A DNA stretch of 6,034 nucleotides from DASUZB01 sp035535495 (GTDB lineage Bacteria > Actinomycetota > CALGFH01). Location: assembly GCA_035535495.1 (NCBI GenBank), contig DATLQA010000221.1:1-6034 (forward strand), written 5' to 3'. The notes below the pieces were generated by a model that ran no database searches, was not told the DNA's origin, and saw only the letters and a program-made list of their open reading frames with translations. The first letter of the stretch is position 1. Each line of letters begins with the position of its first letter. Shown one piece after another: positions 5,892 through 6,034 of this stretch. The translations under genes were made by a program, and so were the position numbers.

Positions 5892-6011
5892 CGATCCATC
5901 CTGCCCTCCAGGCGCAGCCACCTGACCGTGACCTTCCTCGTCCTTGGCCGCGGCCTGATCGGTCAGTCACAGGGTGTGCTGCTCGTCGCCCGCAAGCCCG
6001 CGGGCGGCTGA
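5892..6011 (+). pseudogene. Possible C-terminal remnant of a lost gene (unrecognised; methyltransferase-like ending)
   Basis: After an in-frame stop at 5889-5891, a + strand frame runs to TGA at 6009-6011. From about residue 9 it reads SHLTVTFLVLGRGLIGQSQG and then VLLVARKPAGG. Of these 31 codons about 27 end in G or C, as in the genes of this window, whereas the first eight look less coding-like. A hydrophobic strand ending in VLLVARKP just before the stop resembles the last strand of class I SAM-dependent methyltransferases. There is no room for the rest of such a gene, because the pirin promoter begins just upstream, so if real it is a truncated 3' end. The similarity is from memory and short. 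It may instead be chance, or a tiny ORF from the GTG at 5928. Confidence 0.28.
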
Positions 6012-6034
6012 ACCGGGCGGCGAGAGCGCCGGCG

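Noticed and set aside
4729..5970. 413-codon - strand open frame overlapping the whole pirin gene
   Set aside because: It is in another frame of the pirin gene, rich in R, P and G, with no motif; the pirin frame explains the same bases.

Overview
This window is 6 kb of very GC-rich DNA. Its genes put G or C at most third codon positions, many starts are GTG, and genes are packed tightly. The protein families fit an Actinomycetota genome (soil or environmental type). I cannot place it more finely, and I see no tRNA, rRNA, CRISPR array, IS element or phage gene.

Layout, left to right. (1) Bases 2-1264, + strand: the C-terminal part of a phosphodiester glycosidase (NAGPA/DUF2233 family) that enters from outside the window. 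(2) Bases 1261-2529, - strand: a 12-helix MFS exporter, convergent with gene 1. The two genes share the palindrome CTAG as both stop codons, and this sits in the loop of a perfect 10-bp GC hairpin. (3) Bases 2530-2696: a divergent promoter region. (4) Bases 2697-3869, + strand: an FAD-dependent amine/amino-acid oxidoreductase of the DAO family. (5) Bases 3915-4082, - strand: a 55-codon remnant carrying the C-terminal half of an actinobacterial surface-protein repeat; its GTG overlaps the stop of the next gene. (6) Bases 4079-4750, - strand: a protein-L-isoaspartate O-methyltransferase (pcm). (7) Bases 4815-5810, - strand: a pirin-family cupin protein with all four iron ligands. (8) Bases 5811-6034: the pirin upstream region, with a candidate -10 box overlapped by an inverted repeat, and a short + strand stretch that looks like the C-terminal end of a lost gene.

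How the genes may work together: pirin and pcm (64-nt gap, same strand, pirin first) probably form one transcript, which would pair a redox/iron-linked or quercetinase-type cupin with a protein-repair enzyme. The exporter and the FAD oxidase diverge from a common 167-bp region, but nothing shows a shared pathway. The pirin-pcm pair is bordered on both sides by what look like truncated gene ends, which suggests it sits at a recombination site.

I do not see a clearly new biological system. The best leads are the surface-protein remnant fused by overlap to pcm, the hairpin embedding two shared stop codons, and the candidate operator of the pirin promoter.
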